DNA of 64,000 nt, from NCBI GenBank assembly GCA_963763325.1, contig CAVXOL010000023.1, positions 310,001 through 374,000 of the forward strand. Direction: 5' to 3'. The position numbers and the translations under genes were made by a program. The notes beneath the pieces are model-generated. The model did not search any database. It was not told where the DNA came from and worked only from the letters and a program-made list of their open reading frames with translations. Position 1 is the stretch's first letter. The number at the start of each line of letters is the position of its first letter. Positions 47,978 through 57,182 of this stretch are shown here, in pieces. Origin of the DNA: JBBECJ01 sp963763325. GTDB lineage: Bacteria > Chloroflexota > Chloroflexia > Thermomicrobiales > CFX8.

Positions 47978-49243
47978 CACCCGCTCCGGCCGCTTCTCAT
48001 CGATCAACAGGCTGGCAGCGGCTCCACCGAGCAGGAGAGCGATACAGGGAGCAAGGGCAAGCGTGTAGGAGCCAGTCGTGTCGTAGGCGATGCCGCCGGT
48101 CCAGGCGCCGAGGGCGGCGAAGAGCTGGTGGAACGTCGTCGTGTAGCCGAGGATCGAGCCGACGGCGTGGCGTCCGTAGAGATCGATGACGGCCGCCGAG
48201 ACCAGCGCTCCGTTGGCGCGCGAGAGCCCGAACATGACGGCGAAGATGTAGAGCTCGGTCGCACTGTTGGCGCCCATCAGGACGATCACCGACGCGGCTC
48301 GTAGCAGGTAGAGCCCGGCCAGCAGGTGCTTGCGGCCAATCCGGTCCGAAAGCGACCCGACGATGACACCCGAGACGATGCCGGTCCCACCGACCAACCC
48401 GAGCGCCGTCCCGGCCTGGCCAGCCGAGATTCCACGGTCGGTCGCCAGCGCGACGACATGGGTCATCAACAGGTAAATGGTAAAGCCGCAGCCCATGAAG
48501 CCACCGCCCAGCAGCCAGAACGAGCGGCTGCGGAAGGCGGCCCGCGTCTGCTGGCGGATCAGTTCGCTCGGCAGGCAGGCTGTCATCGGAAGCTCCCGTG
48601 GCGGGTTCGCTTCCAGCGTCTCGTGATGGTCTTCGGGCGGCTCCTCACGCCGCAGCAGCAGCAGGCACATCGGCACCATGATGGCGGCCATCAGCCCCAT
48701 CACGACAAAGGCCGTTCGCCACGAGAAGTGGATCGTAATCAGCGCCGCCAAAGGGACGAGGATCAGTTGACCCATCCCAAGGCCGGTCGAGGAGACCGAG
48801 AGCGCCATCCCGCGCCGCTTGACGAACCAGCGCGACAGCAGCGCCGCGTTGGCCGACTGGCCGGCGATCCCGAAGCCGAGACCGATCACGAGTCCGTAGA
48901 CGATGTAGGCGTACCAGAGGCTCTGGGTGAAGGCCATCAGGACCATGCCGAGCGCGTTGAGCGCCGCGCCGGCCGTCAGGACGAGCCGCGGGCCATACCG
49001 ATCTGCCATCCGGCCAGCGAACGGTGGGACGATCGCCGAAACGACGGCGAAGATCGAGAGCGCCAGCGCAAATGACGATCGGTCCCATCCGAAATCGTCG
49101 GTCATCGGCACCAGGAAGACGCCGAACGCCTGCGTCAACCCGGCCGTGAAGAACATCAACATATAGGAAACGAACAGGATCACCCAGCCGTAATACAGCC
49201 CGCCCGGCTTCCTGCCCCGCTTCGCCCGCGCCACGCCTGCCAC
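47978..49243 (-). CDS. MFS transporter (monocarboxylate/oxalate-formate type)
   Basis: GTG 49241-49243 behind GGGGAGGA. Twelve membrane segments over about 415 residues. MFS signatures: PPFAGRMADRYGPRLVL (loop 2-3) and VIVGSLSDRIGRKHLLAG (loop 8-9). The topology, with a long central loop rich in charge (LRREEPPEDHHETLEAN), resembles the oxalate/formate antiporter group. Natural protein similarity ends near 47978, but no stop follows. The frame reads on through an ATCAGCCGGTCAGC-type intergenic repeat and enters the LuxR-type gene in its own frame, to 47621. A stop codon was probably lost by an indel. Substrate unknown. Confidence 0.85.
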
Positions 49244-49308
49244 AAATCCTCCCCGCCGGATACACTACCTCAGGGATGAAACACGAGGTTGGCGATATTG
49301 TCGAGGGA

Positions 49309-49381
49309 ACAGCTGACAGGTGACAGGGGACAGGGGTTGATTCCCAGTGAGCAAACTCCTGTCCCCTGTCACCTGTCACCT
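49309..49381. repeat. Hairpin built from TGACAGG/ACAGGGG units
   Basis: CAGGTGACAGGGGACAGG (49317-49334) faces CCTGTCCCCTGTCACCTG (49358-49375), nearly perfectly complementary. It lies in the divergent gap between the MFS gene and the next gene. Confidence 0.8.
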
Positions 49382-49395
49382 AACGAGGGGGGAAC

Positions 49396-49782
49396 ATGAG
49401 CGGGACACAGGCGAAGCCGGTTATCGATGATCTGTCACAGGAGAAGGCGCCGGACGAATTCAAGCGCGCGATCGTCCGCGATCCATTCGCCAGCACCTTC
49501 CGCTTCGACTTCGACGCGATGCGCGGCGGCCCGATCGACACCAGCTCCCTCTACGCCGGCGGGACGACTGTGCCGCTGAGCGCGTTCTATTTCGACATCG
49601 ATGGCGAAGTCGTCAACTGGTACAACGAGGGTGACCGCTTCCCGCACATCAGTCCGGTCGTCGGCCGGGGTGGCCGCTACCTGTTCATCACCGACCGCCG
49701 CAACGCGACCACCAGCGACCTGCGCTGGATCATCCTGCGCCGAGGCTGGGAGGGCGATGTGAAGGAAGTCCACATTCGCTAG
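49396..49782 (+). CDS. Hypothetical soluble protein
   Basis: ATG 49396 behind GAGGGGGGAAC. 128 aa, no signal or membrane segment. Aromatic-rich centre (LSAFYFDIDGEVVNWYNEGD) and a beta-type C-terminus (LRWIILRRGWEGDVKEVHI). The family was not recognised. It converges on the PfpI-like gene with a 15-bp gap. Confidence 0.65.
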   Translation: MSGTQAKPVIDDLSQEKAPDEFKRAIVRDPFASTFRFDFDAMRGGPIDTSSLYAGGTTVPLSAFYFDIDGEVVNWYNEGDRFPHISPVVGRGGRYLFITDRRNATTSDLRWIILRRGWEGDVKEVHIR

Positions 49783-49797
49783 GCCACCCAACCCCTG

Positions 49798-50646
49798 TCA
49801 GGCGGTCTTCCAGCCAGTGCTCTGGTATTCCATGTAGTCGGCCGTCCGCTGGGCCACCTCGCGCCCGAAGTACCGTTCGACGACGCGCAGAGCGAGGTCG
49901 ATTCCCGAGGTCAGCCCACCGGCTGATGAGATCGGGTCGCCCGCTGGCCCCTCGACGAAGCGCAGTCCCCGGCGCAGCTCGACGTCGGGGAAGGCGGCCT
50001 CGAACTGGTTGAAGAAGTTATGGTGCGTCGTCGCGGCCCGGCCATCCAGCAGCCCCGCTTTGCCGAGGATAAACGCCCCCGTACAGACCGACATCATCAC
50101 GTCAACCGACCCGTGGACGTGCCGCAGCCACTCGCCGTAGGCCGGTGACGCGGCGCTCTGGGCCGGGATGACGACCACCTTCGGCTCCGGCGCGTCCTCG
50201 AACGTGTAATCAGGGATGATCTGCATCCCGCCGGTCGCCCTGAACGGGTCGAGCGACGCTGAGACGGTGTAGAGGCGGAACTTCGGACCAGGCACGTCCT
50301 GAAACACTTCCCACGGCCCGGCGAAGTCGATCATCGTCGCCCCTTGCGACAGCATGAAGGCCACCGGAATCGTTCCCGATGCTGGCGGCGTCAGCGGGTT
50401 CGCTGTCTGCGTCGGTTCTGCTGTCATCTCGATCCCTTTCGCTGTTTGTGCCGTCACGGTTGGATCTGGCGATGTCGCTGGATCCAGAGATGCTTGTGAA
50501 CTCCCGGATGGTGCCGGTGGCGTCGGCTGTTCGTCGCGCTGGTCATTCAGGCATGCGCCTGCGAGCAACCCCGTGCCAAGTGCCGCTCCAGCCAGCGCAA
50601 TGACGCGCCGCCTGGTCATCAGATGCCGCTGTAGTCCGTCCCGCAT
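49798..50646 (-). CDS. DJ-1/PfpI family protein, Tat-type lipoprotein
   Basis: ATG 50644-50646 behind GGAGGCGGT. The N-terminus has a twin-arginine-like signal (MTRRRVIALAGAALG) with lipobox LLAGAC, then a Pro/Thr-rich linker to about residue 90. The class-I glutaminase-like fold begins TIPVAFMLSQGATMIDFAG; the nucleophile cysteine is in MMSVCTGAFILGKAGLLDGR, followed by TTHH. This is the AraC-type DJ-1/PfpI architecture without the DNA-binding domain. Exported, possibly as an isonitrile hydratase-like or chaperone-like enzyme; exact function unknown. Confidence 0.85.
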   Translation of the reverse strand: MRDGLQRHLMTRRRVIALAGAALGTGLLAGACLNDQRDEQPTPPAPSGSSQASLDPATSPDPTVTAQTAKGIEMTAEPTQTANPLTPPASGTIPVAFMLSQGATMIDFAGPWEVFQDVPGPKFRLYTVSASLDPFRATGGMQIIPDYTFEDAPEPKVVVIPAQSAASPAYGEWLRHVHGSVDVMMSVCTGAFILGKAGLLDGRAATTHHNFFNQFEAAFPDVELRRGLRFVEGPAGDPISSAGGLTSGIDLALRVVERYFGREVAQRTADYMEYQSTGWKTA

Positions 50647-50840
50647 ACCGCCTCCACTGAGCGTCGTCGCACGCGAAGATACCGATCCAGCCGCTGAGTT
50701 GTTAAGTATCGTCTTTCTAAGCTGCTTACACCATAATCGATGAACGTCTTTCGATCGACATCTGGATGCATCCTTCGACGCCGGAAATGGCAGGCTGTGT
50801 TACATTCAGGTCATTCGATCTGGAGTGGCACGAGGGCGCG

Positions 50841-51551
50841 ATGGTGACAACAGGCGAGCAACTGAGAGCGCGAGGCGGCGATGCGTCACTCGCCGATCTT
50901 GGCTATCGAGCGTTGCGGCGAGCGATCATCAGCTGTGCACTGGCGCCTGGTAGTCATGTCACCGAAGCGGGGCTGGCACGCGAGTACGGGATTGGGAAAT
51001 CGACCGTCCGCGTCGTCCTGACGCGCCTCGCCCAGGACCGGCTCGTCCAGGTCCTGCCGCGTGAGGGCTATCTGGTAACGCCGATCACCCTCAAGCAGGT
51101 CCAGGACCTGTTCGAGGCACGGATGCTGATCGAGCCGCCTATCGCGCGGCGCGCCGCCGGTAACCTCAGCGATGACCAGCTCACGCAACTGAGAACATTG
51201 AATGCAGCGCGCTACGATCCCAGTGACCCGGAGAGTATCGATCGCCTGCTGGATGCCAACACCGCCTTCCATATGGCGGTCGCGGCCGGGACTGGGAACG
51301 ATCGGCTGGTTGGGATGGTCGGCGAACTGCTGCGCGAGATGGAGCGGATCCTGCACTTCAGCTACACGCTGAGCGACCGTAACCAGGAGACGTATCACGA
51401 ACACCATGAACTGATCGACGCGCTGGCTGCCGCTGATGGCGACCGGGCCGAGCGGCTCGTCGTCGAACATCTCACCTTCGACCGCGGCGTCGTCCTCGAA
51501 GCGTTGCTATCCAGCCCGGGGCTGCAATCGGTCAATCTGGCACGCGGCTGA
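50841..51551 (+). CDS. GntR family regulator, FCD (FadR-like) type
   Basis: The start chosen is ATG 50841 (MVTTGEQLRARGG) behind GAGGG; the frame opens earlier without a ribosome site. 236 aa. Winged helix: YRALRRAIISCALAPGSHVT, LAREYGIGKSTVRVVLTRL, DRLVQVLPREGYLVTP. The FCD domain has the metal-type residues DANTAFHMAVAAGTGN and EHHELIDALAAADGDRAERL. It probably controls the sialidase-like gene downstream (100 bp away, same strand) in response to a small acid. Confidence 0.9.
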   Translation: MVTTGEQLRARGGDASLADLGYRALRRAIISCALAPGSHVTEAGLAREYGIGKSTVRVVLTRLAQDRLVQVLPREGYLVTPITLKQVQDLFEARMLIEPPIARRAAGNLSDDQLTQLRTLNAARYDPSDPESIDRLLDANTAFHMAVAAGTGNDRLVGMVGELLREMERILHFSYTLSDRNQETYHEHHELIDALAAADGDRAERLVVEHLTFDRGVVLEALLSSPGLQSVNLARG

Positions 51552-51653
51552 CACCCGCCGCCGAATACGACATTCTCCCGATTCGCGTCGAATCCCTGTC
51601 TGCTACAACCAACGTGACAACCGCGGCACGCAACACACATGACGGAGGTTCCC

Positions 51654-52661
51654 ATGCAACCAATTCGACTCTTCGCTGCTACCGGTGCATCCGTTGTCCG
51701 GATCGACAGCGAGGACGGCGAGCGTTTCGAGACGACGACCATGCTTCAACAGAGTCAGGCACAATGTGTGGCCGTTGATCCCACGAATCCGGATCGGGTC
51801 TACATCGGGACATTCGATGACGGGGTCTACCGCACGCTGGATGGCGGCGAGACCTGGACGCAGGTCGGCGGAGAGATTCCGCACAAACGCGTCCTCTCGA
51901 TCGCGATCTCACCGTCGGACCGCGCCAACGGCCTCAACGCCGTCTTCGCCGGGACCGAGCCGAGCAACCTCTACCGATCGGAGGACGATGGCGCAACCTG
52001 GCAGGAATTCTCCGAGCTGCCAAAGCTGCCGAGCTCGGCAGGCTGGTCGTTCCCTCCGCGACCGTGGACGAGCCATGTGCGCTGGATCGCGCCCCACTAC
52101 GCCGATCCCAACCTGCTGTTCGTCGGCATCGAGCTCGGCGGCGTCATGCGTAGCATCGACGGCGGCGCGACCTGGGAAGACCGCAAGCCCAACTCCTACC
52201 ATGACTCGCACGTCGTCCTGACCCACCCGAAGGACCACGACCGCGTCTACGAGGCGGCAGGTGGCGGGGTCGCCCTCTCCAGCGATGCAGGCGAGAGCTG
52301 GCAGCAGGTCGATGGTGGGATGGACCGGCACTACGTCTGGGGTCTGGCCGTCGATCCGGCTGACCCTGAACTCTGGTACGTCTCAGCCAGCCACGGCGCG
52401 CGCTATGCCCACAGCCGAAACGGCCAGGCCCAGGCACACCTCTACCGCAAGCGCGGCGACACCCCCTGGGAACTGCTGACCCTCGACCAGCCTAACCCGC
52501 ACCCGTATATGCCCTATGCGCTCCTCACGCTCCGCGACCACCCCAGTACCCTGATCGCCGGCATGCATAACGGCCAGATCCTGCGCAGCGATGACGCAGG
52601 CGATTCCTGGCGGGTGCTCGACGTCGAACTGAACGAGATCCTTGCGCTGGCAGAGGCATGA
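51654..52661 (+). CDS. BNR/Asp-box repeat beta-propeller protein (sialidase-like fold)
   Basis: The start chosen is ATG 51654 (MQPIRLFAATGASVV) behind GGAGG. 335 aa, no signal peptide. At least five Asp boxes of the S-x-D-x-G-x-T/S-W form: LDGGETW, EDDGATW, IDGGATW, SDAGESW, DDAGDSW. These give a six- or seven-bladed propeller of the VPS10/YCF48 or exo-sialidase-like type. Sialidase catalytic residues were not identified, so enzyme activity is not claimed. Confidence 0.8.
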   Translation: MQPIRLFAATGASVVRIDSEDGERFETTTMLQQSQAQCVAVDPTNPDRVYIGTFDDGVYRTLDGGETWTQVGGEIPHKRVLSIAISPSDRANGLNAVFAGTEPSNLYRSEDDGATWQEFSELPKLPSSAGWSFPPRPWTSHVRWIAPHYADPNLLFVGIELGGVMRSIDGGATWEDRKPNSYHDSHVVLTHPKDHDRVYEAAGGGVALSSDAGESWQQVDGGMDRHYVWGLAVDPADPELWYVSASHGARYAHSRNGQAQAHLYRKRGDTPWELLTLDQPNPHPYMPYALLTLRDHPSTLIAGMHNGQILRSDDAGDSWRVLDVELNEILALAEA

Positions 52662-53029
52662 CGCTCAGGACACGGCACACCAACCTCCCGGCGGGGCCAA
52701 TCCTGTGAGCCAGTCTCAGAGTAGAATCGTTCTCCACCTGAAGGGTAGACGTACGCTGATCGGCGGAACTCATTCCCCACATGTGGCTGATGGTTAGCGG
52801 GAACGGCACCGACGGGACGGACGGTGTGCCGCGCACGACGCGGAGATCGCATCGTCCACCTCCGTGCCGCGCTGCGCTACCAGCGGGGGCGAGCATATCC
52901 GGTGGTAACTCCCGCTGCATGGTCCCAGGACAGCACTGCTAGGGGACCGGACCCTGCCCGGGCAGAGGGGCGTCGCGCCGCTACTGTATCCTTACACTCC
53001 AGACCGAATCGCACCACGAAGGAGGATCG
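52662..53029 (+). other. 368-bp leader with three consecutive hairpins
   Basis: In the second half, CAGCGGG (52881-52887) pairs with CCCGCTG (52911-52917), GGTCCC (52921-52926) with GGGACC (52943-52948), and CTGCCC with GGGCAG (52953-52964). The hairpins follow one another and end about 65 nt before the dioxygenase gene. This may be a structured leader or attenuator. No known riboswitch consensus matched. Confidence 0.4.
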
Positions 53030-53581
53030 ATGTCCAGCTCAACCACCACAACCAGCATCGCACTTGAACGGCTGATCGATTCTATCCGTGCCATCGTCCA
53101 GTCCGAGTCCGACCCGGCGCTGGTTGGCGAATCCGTCGCCGTTGCGCTTGAGCCGGTTCTCGGCGACCCATCGCTACTGACCGACGAGCAGCTCGTCCCA
53201 GACCCGATCCACTACCGCCAGCACATCCTGCACGTCGAGCCGGACGGCAGCTTCTCGATCGTCGCGCTCGTCTGGCTTCCGGGGCAGGAGACACCAATCC
53301 ACGACCATATCTGCTGGTGTGTCGTCGGCGTCCACCTCGGCGAAGAGCACGAAACGACCTACGCGCTGGCGGGCGGCGACGACGACCCGCACCTGGTCGT
53401 CAGCGGCAGTCCCGTCAATCTCAACGGCTCAGTCGCCGCCCTCGTCCCACCCGGCGACATCCACAAGGTCGCCAACAACGGCGATGCGCTGGCCGTCTCG
53501 CTCCACATCTACGGCGCCGACATCGGCGTCCTCGGCACGAGCATCCGTCGTAAGTACGACCTGGAAGTGCGAGCAAGCTAG
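53030..53581 (+). CDS. Cysteine dioxygenase-type cupin
   Basis: Non-haem iron thiol dioxygenase, likely oxidising cysteine or 3-mercaptopropionate. ATG 53030 behind GAAGGAGG. 183 aa. Two iron histidines in PIHDHICWCVVGV, the third in VPPGDIHKVANNG. Length fits the bacterial CDO-like group. No sulfur-metabolism neighbours, so the substrate is unproven. Confidence 0.85.
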   Translation: MSSSTTTTSIALERLIDSIRAIVQSESDPALVGESVAVALEPVLGDPSLLTDEQLVPDPIHYRQHILHVEPDGSFSIVALVWLPGQETPIHDHICWCVVGVHLGEEHETTYALAGGDDDPHLVVSGSPVNLNGSVAALVPPGDIHKVANNGDALAVSLHIYGADIGVLGTSIRRKYDLEVRAS

Positions 53582-53685
53582 GGAACGCAACCCTGTCGGT
53601 CCGCGCTACATCGAAGAGCCTCCCGGCTTCCACCGATCGGTCGGCTTGCGTTGAACGACAGACTGTCAGAGACGGCGGGACCAGA

Positions 53686-54105
53686 TTGAGCGATCGAGAG
53701 GACACGACATCACTCAAGACACGGCTTGAAGCACTCGCCGCATACGTGCCGATCTTCGAGTCACCAGACTTCTCGTACGGTACATGGGACACATCGGAAG
53801 GTCACTTGCCGTTCTTCTTTAACTCGGAGGAAGCGAGCCGCTTCGTTCGGACAGCGTACGAATATGGCTGGTGCAACTCGAACATCAACTGGGTCGAGTG
53901 GATCGCAACGGACGAGGCGCAACGATTCGCGAATGGCCCCGAACCGATCAATCAGGCGACGGTGAGCGACCTCGAACACCTCTTGACGACCTTCATCCGG
54001 CAAGATCGCTTCGTGGAGGGCAATCTTGACGGGTTGTACGAATCGGGACACCTGATAGCCGTCGTTCGTCGCGCCGACACGCTCCTACGGGAGATGGACA
54101 ACTGA
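53686..54105 (+). CDS. DUF6508 domain protein
   Basis: TTG 53686 (MSDREDTTSLKTRLEAL), with GGCGGGA upstream. 139 aa. The C-terminal motif LLTTFIRQDRFVEGNLDGLYESG is that of DUF6508, and the central WVEWIATDEAQRFANGP fits. Soluble, function unknown; members are often found beside mobile or accessory genes. Confidence 0.75.
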   Translation: MSDREDTTSLKTRLEALAAYVPIFESPDFSYGTWDTSEGHLPFFFNSEEASRFVRTAYEYGWCNSNINWVEWIATDEAQRFANGPEPINQATVSDLEHLLTTFIRQDRFVEGNLDGLYESGHLIAVVRRADTLLREMDN

Positions 54106-54454
54106 CCGACCGCACCCCCGAGTAGGGGCGATCGCCGCAGCGTCGCCCTGCTCCTCACCCCAACCCATCAAAAACGCTCACGCACACCCGATGAACCCCT
54201 TTACCCCCTTTACGCCTTTGACGTTCCCAACCCACGCACCGACATTGTTGGCCGCCTTGGCCACCTTGGCCAACTTGCTCAACTGGCTCACACAATGAGC
54301 ATGATCAACTTGAGTTCACCCGACTCACACCACCAACCTGCTCACGTCACGAGCATGAGCACCTTGAGCACCTTGAACGCCGAGCGGCTAACCTGGCACA
54401 GAATCCCACCCTCAAACCGTTCGAATGATTGACGGGACTCGACAACCGAGCCCA
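54106..54454. repeat. 349-bp low-complexity gap with degenerate direct repeats
   Basis: Contains short near-repeats: CCCTTTACCCCCTTTACGCC at about 54197, CCTTGGCCACCTTGGCCAAC near 54263-54282, and GAGCATGAGCACCTTGAGCA near 54353. It separates convergent genes. Unlike the other hairpins, the repeats are direct rather than inverted. No gene was found. Confidence 0.55.
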
Positions 54455-55237
54455 TCACGTCCGCAGGAAGCCGCCTTCGGAGTGAATGACCTGGCCGGTG
54501 ATCCACTCGGCCTCCGGGCTGGCAAGGAACGCAACCAGCCGCGCGACATCCTCCGGTTGCCCCAGCCGGCCGGTCGGGAACTTCGTCACGAGTCGCGCCG
54601 CAAGCTCCGGCGACATCCAGCCCGTGTCCGTCGGACCCGGATTGACGGCGTTGACCGTAATCCCCTTCGCAGCGATACCGGCCGAGAGCGAGACGGTGAA
54701 CGCCTCAATCGCGCCCTTCGTCGCGATGTAGGACAACTCGCTTGGCATCGGGCCCAGCGATTGCCCAGATGTCAGGTTGATGATTCGCCCGCCCGGTCCA
54801 CCCGGCCAGCGGCGCGCGAACTCGACCGACAGCAGCGCCATCGCGCGTACATTCACCGCGTAATGCGCGTCGAGGGTTGCGGCGTCCAACGTCTCGAAGT
54901 CGTCGCTGGTCGAATGGGCAGCGTTGTTGACCAGTATCGACGGCTGGCCAAGACGGTCAGCCGCAACGTCGAGAACTGTCAGGTATGCGTCGGGCTGCGA
55001 TAGATCGACCTCGATCGACACAACCGGAATACTCATCGCCAGCAACTCTCGTTCGAGCTCCGCCGGGCCGTCGTCGTCGTCAGATAACTGCATCGCTCGG
55101 TCATAGCTGGTCCAGTGTGTGAAGCAGATCGCGACCCCATTCGCCGCCAGCCTGCGACAGATCGCCGCGCCGATTGCCCCACGACGGCTCGCGCCAGTCA
55201 CGACCGCGACTGGCCGCACCATCTCCGAATTCTCCAT
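54455..55237 (-). CDS. SDR family oxidoreductase
   Basis: NAD(P)-dependent short-chain dehydrogenase. ATG 55235-55237 (MENSEMVRPVAVVTG) behind GGAGGA. 260 aa. Cofactor motif TGASRRGAIG, NNAAHS, catalytic Ser in NLTSGQS, SYIATKG (YxxxK), PGPTDTGW, and C-terminal GQVIHSEGGF. This resembles the 3-ketoacyl-ACP reductase-like subgroup that also contains aminoglycoside-resistance-linked SDRs. Substrate unknown. Confidence 0.9.
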   Translation of the reverse strand: MENSEMVRPVAVVTGASRRGAIGAAICRRLAANGVAICFTHWTSYDRAMQLSDDDDGPAELERELLAMSIPVVSIEVDLSQPDAYLTVLDVAADRLGQPSILVNNAAHSTSDDFETLDAATLDAHYAVNVRAMALLSVEFARRWPGGPGGRIINLTSGQSLGPMPSELSYIATKGAIEAFTVSLSAGIAAKGITVNAVNPGPTDTGWMSPELAARLVTKFPTGRLGQPEDVARLVAFLASPEAEWITGQVIHSEGGFLRT

Positions 55238-55475
55238 CGCAAATCCTCCGATCCAGCCAGGTGACATCAACGCCTGGAACCGCCATGCAGTGCGTGGCGT
55301 CACTATAACGTGGCCGCCCGATCCACCGGAGCAGATGGCTTGGCGTCAGTCTTGCGAATACGCCATCGGGAATAGCCACGCTCACAGGGAGCGAGGCGAT
55401 CCGTCGTCGCACTGCATCGCCGCCCAATCTTGGATCTCTCGCACGCTGGGACGTGCGATAACTGGGAGGGAACCA

Positions 55476-56096
55476 ATGGATACGGACCTGCAGCGCCAGC
55501 GCATCGCGCAATTTCAGCAGCAGCGAGAGCGGTATCTGCACGCCAGGCAGCGCGCGACGCAACCGACAATTGCCGCCGATCGCCAGTTACTGACGACCCG
55601 ATTTCGCGTACTGCCTGTTCTCCTGGTCATGCCGTTCGCACTTCTGGCGGTCGCTGGCGCTCTCGATCTGCTCTTCCTCCTGACCGGCAATGGATTCTGG
55701 ACCTCATTAAGTTTCGCGATGATCCCGGCTGGGGTTATCGGCAGCATCGCGACTGTCGCAGTCGGCCTGCATGACTGGTTCGTCGCGCCGGCCGGCTCCC
55801 GTGTACGCGGCGTCGGGGCCTGGTTTGCAATCGGAGCGGCACTGGTCGTCACGATCTTCGCCCAATCGTGGGTCAGCCGATTTGGGATCGCCAGCGACGC
55901 CGGTGGCGTTGGCGTCGTCCTCGGTTTCATCGGCGCATCGATCGCACTGATGACCGGCTGGCTACTGGGCGAGTACCTGGACCGGCTCTCGACACTCCAA
56001 CCAGCAGGTACATCAGCCACAGCACCGTTCGACGACGCAAGCGGACTCCACCGCGTCGAGGACCTCATCGAAGAGCGTCACGTCGCTCACGCATGA
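55476..56096 (+). CDS. Membrane protein of DUF2231-like type
   Basis: ATG 55476 behind GGGAGGG. 206 aa: a Gln/Arg-rich cytosolic N-terminus (QRQRIAQFQQQRERYLHARQ), then four hydrophobic segments (about 45-70, 78-100, 115-135, 145-170) and a soluble tail. IPAGVIGSIATVAVGLHDWF and ASIALMTGWLLGEYLD support DUF2231-like membership. Function unknown. Convergent with the DMT transporter gene. Confidence 0.65.
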   Translation: MDTDLQRQRIAQFQQQRERYLHARQRATQPTIAADRQLLTTRFRVLPVLLVMPFALLAVAGALDLLFLLTGNGFWTSLSFAMIPAGVIGSIATVAVGLHDWFVAPAGSRVRGVGAWFAIGAALVVTIFAQSWVSRFGIASDAGGVGVVLGFIGASIALMTGWLLGEYLDRLSTLQPAGTSATAPFDDASGLHRVEDLIEERHVAHA

Positions 56097-56109
56097 TCCT
56101 GCGCCGCCG

Positions 56110-57036
56110 TTAGACCAACACAGCAGGCTCGACATCGACAGCCAGTTCACCCACCGTCACCGTCTCAACCGACGGAGCTGCCGTTCCCGAACGCAGAAGC
56201 ACCAGCAGCAGGACGTTCGCACCGAGTGCGAGCGCGAGCCCGCCGATCGCAAGCGGCGCGACCTGCTCGCCATAGAAGATCGCACCCCAGACCGGTGCCA
56301 GCGACGGGTTCACGAACGTCGAAACGGCCATCACGAAGGCAGGCGCAACGACCGACGATCGGTTGTAGAGCACCGGCGCCAGCACGTAGTGCATCCCCAC
56401 CCACGCCAGCAGAACCGGCACCATCCACCACGCCATGAGACCGAGGCTGGGCCAGTCCACGAGCGGCAGCAGCACGATTCCACCAACCAGCATCGTCCAG
56501 GCCGCCGTCGCGTCGACCCCGATTCTGGGAACGAGCCGTCTACCCGCCAGCGCCGACGTCGATCCAATGATTGCGGCCAGCAGTGCCAGCAACAGCCCGA
56601 GCAACACTCGATCGCCACTCTCGGAACCACGGCTCGACATCAGCAGCAGCCCGATCCCGCATCCGCCGAGCAACAACGCTGGCGTGGCCCGGATCGGGAC
56701 GCGGTCGCCGACCAGCGGACGCGCCACAAGCACCATCCAGAGCGGCAACGACGCGAACGCAAACGCCGCGTTGCCGACGCCCGCCATCGTGACAGCGATG
56801 CCGGACAGCACGTTCGTCGCGCCGTTCGCCAGCCCAAACCCGGCCGCCTCAAAGCGCAGCCGCCACGATGGCAGCCGCAGGCGGTGTCGCGGCGTCAATA
56901 GCGCCAGAAACGCGCCGGATGTCAGCAGCGCGAGCGTCATCAATGTCGTCACCGGCAATGGTTCCCATTGGATGACAACCCCGCCGAAAGACCAGATGAC
57001 TTGACAGAACACAAGGGCAAGGATCGCGCGTCGCAT
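56110..57036 (-). CDS. EamA/DMT family transporter
   Basis: The start chosen is ATG 57034-57036 (MRRAILALVFCQVIWSFGG); open frame upstream is unsupported. About 308 aa, ten membrane segments in two EamA halves (FCQVIWSFGGVVIQW; ALLLALLAAIIGSTSALAGR). VNPSLAPVWGAIFYGEQ is typical of the second half. It is a drug/metabolite exporter; substrate unknown. It starts about 145 bp from the divergent PLP decarboxylase gene. Confidence 0.85.
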   Translation of the reverse strand: MRRAILALVFCQVIWSFGGVVIQWEPLPVTTLMTLALLTSGAFLALLTPRHRLRLPSWRLRFEAAGFGLANGATNVLSGIAVTMAGVGNAAFAFASLPLWMVLVARPLVGDRVPIRATPALLLGGCGIGLLLMSSRGSESGDRVLLGLLLALLAAIIGSTSALAGRRLVPRIGVDATAAWTMLVGGIVLLPLVDWPSLGLMAWWMVPVLLAWVGMHYVLAPVLYNRSSVVAPAFVMAVSTFVNPSLAPVWGAIFYGEQVAPLAIGGLALALGANVLLLVLLRSGTAAPSVETVTVGELAVDVEPAVLV

Positions 57037-57182
57037 GCCTGATTTCCAGATCACGTCCCGTGCATCGACACGGCAGCGGCCCGGCAAGGTGCCGGGCCGG
57101 CAGGAATTGTATCTCGCGACGATACCGGCGTGGGGCGCTTGCGGGTACACTGTGACACGCTTGAGATAGGGAGGGGAGACCG

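Noticed and set aside
52890..52935. T-box-like GGTGGTAAC before the dioxygenase gene
   Set aside because: The T-box core TGGNACCGCG is not matched and the gene is not an aminoacyl-tRNA synthetase or amino-acid transporter.
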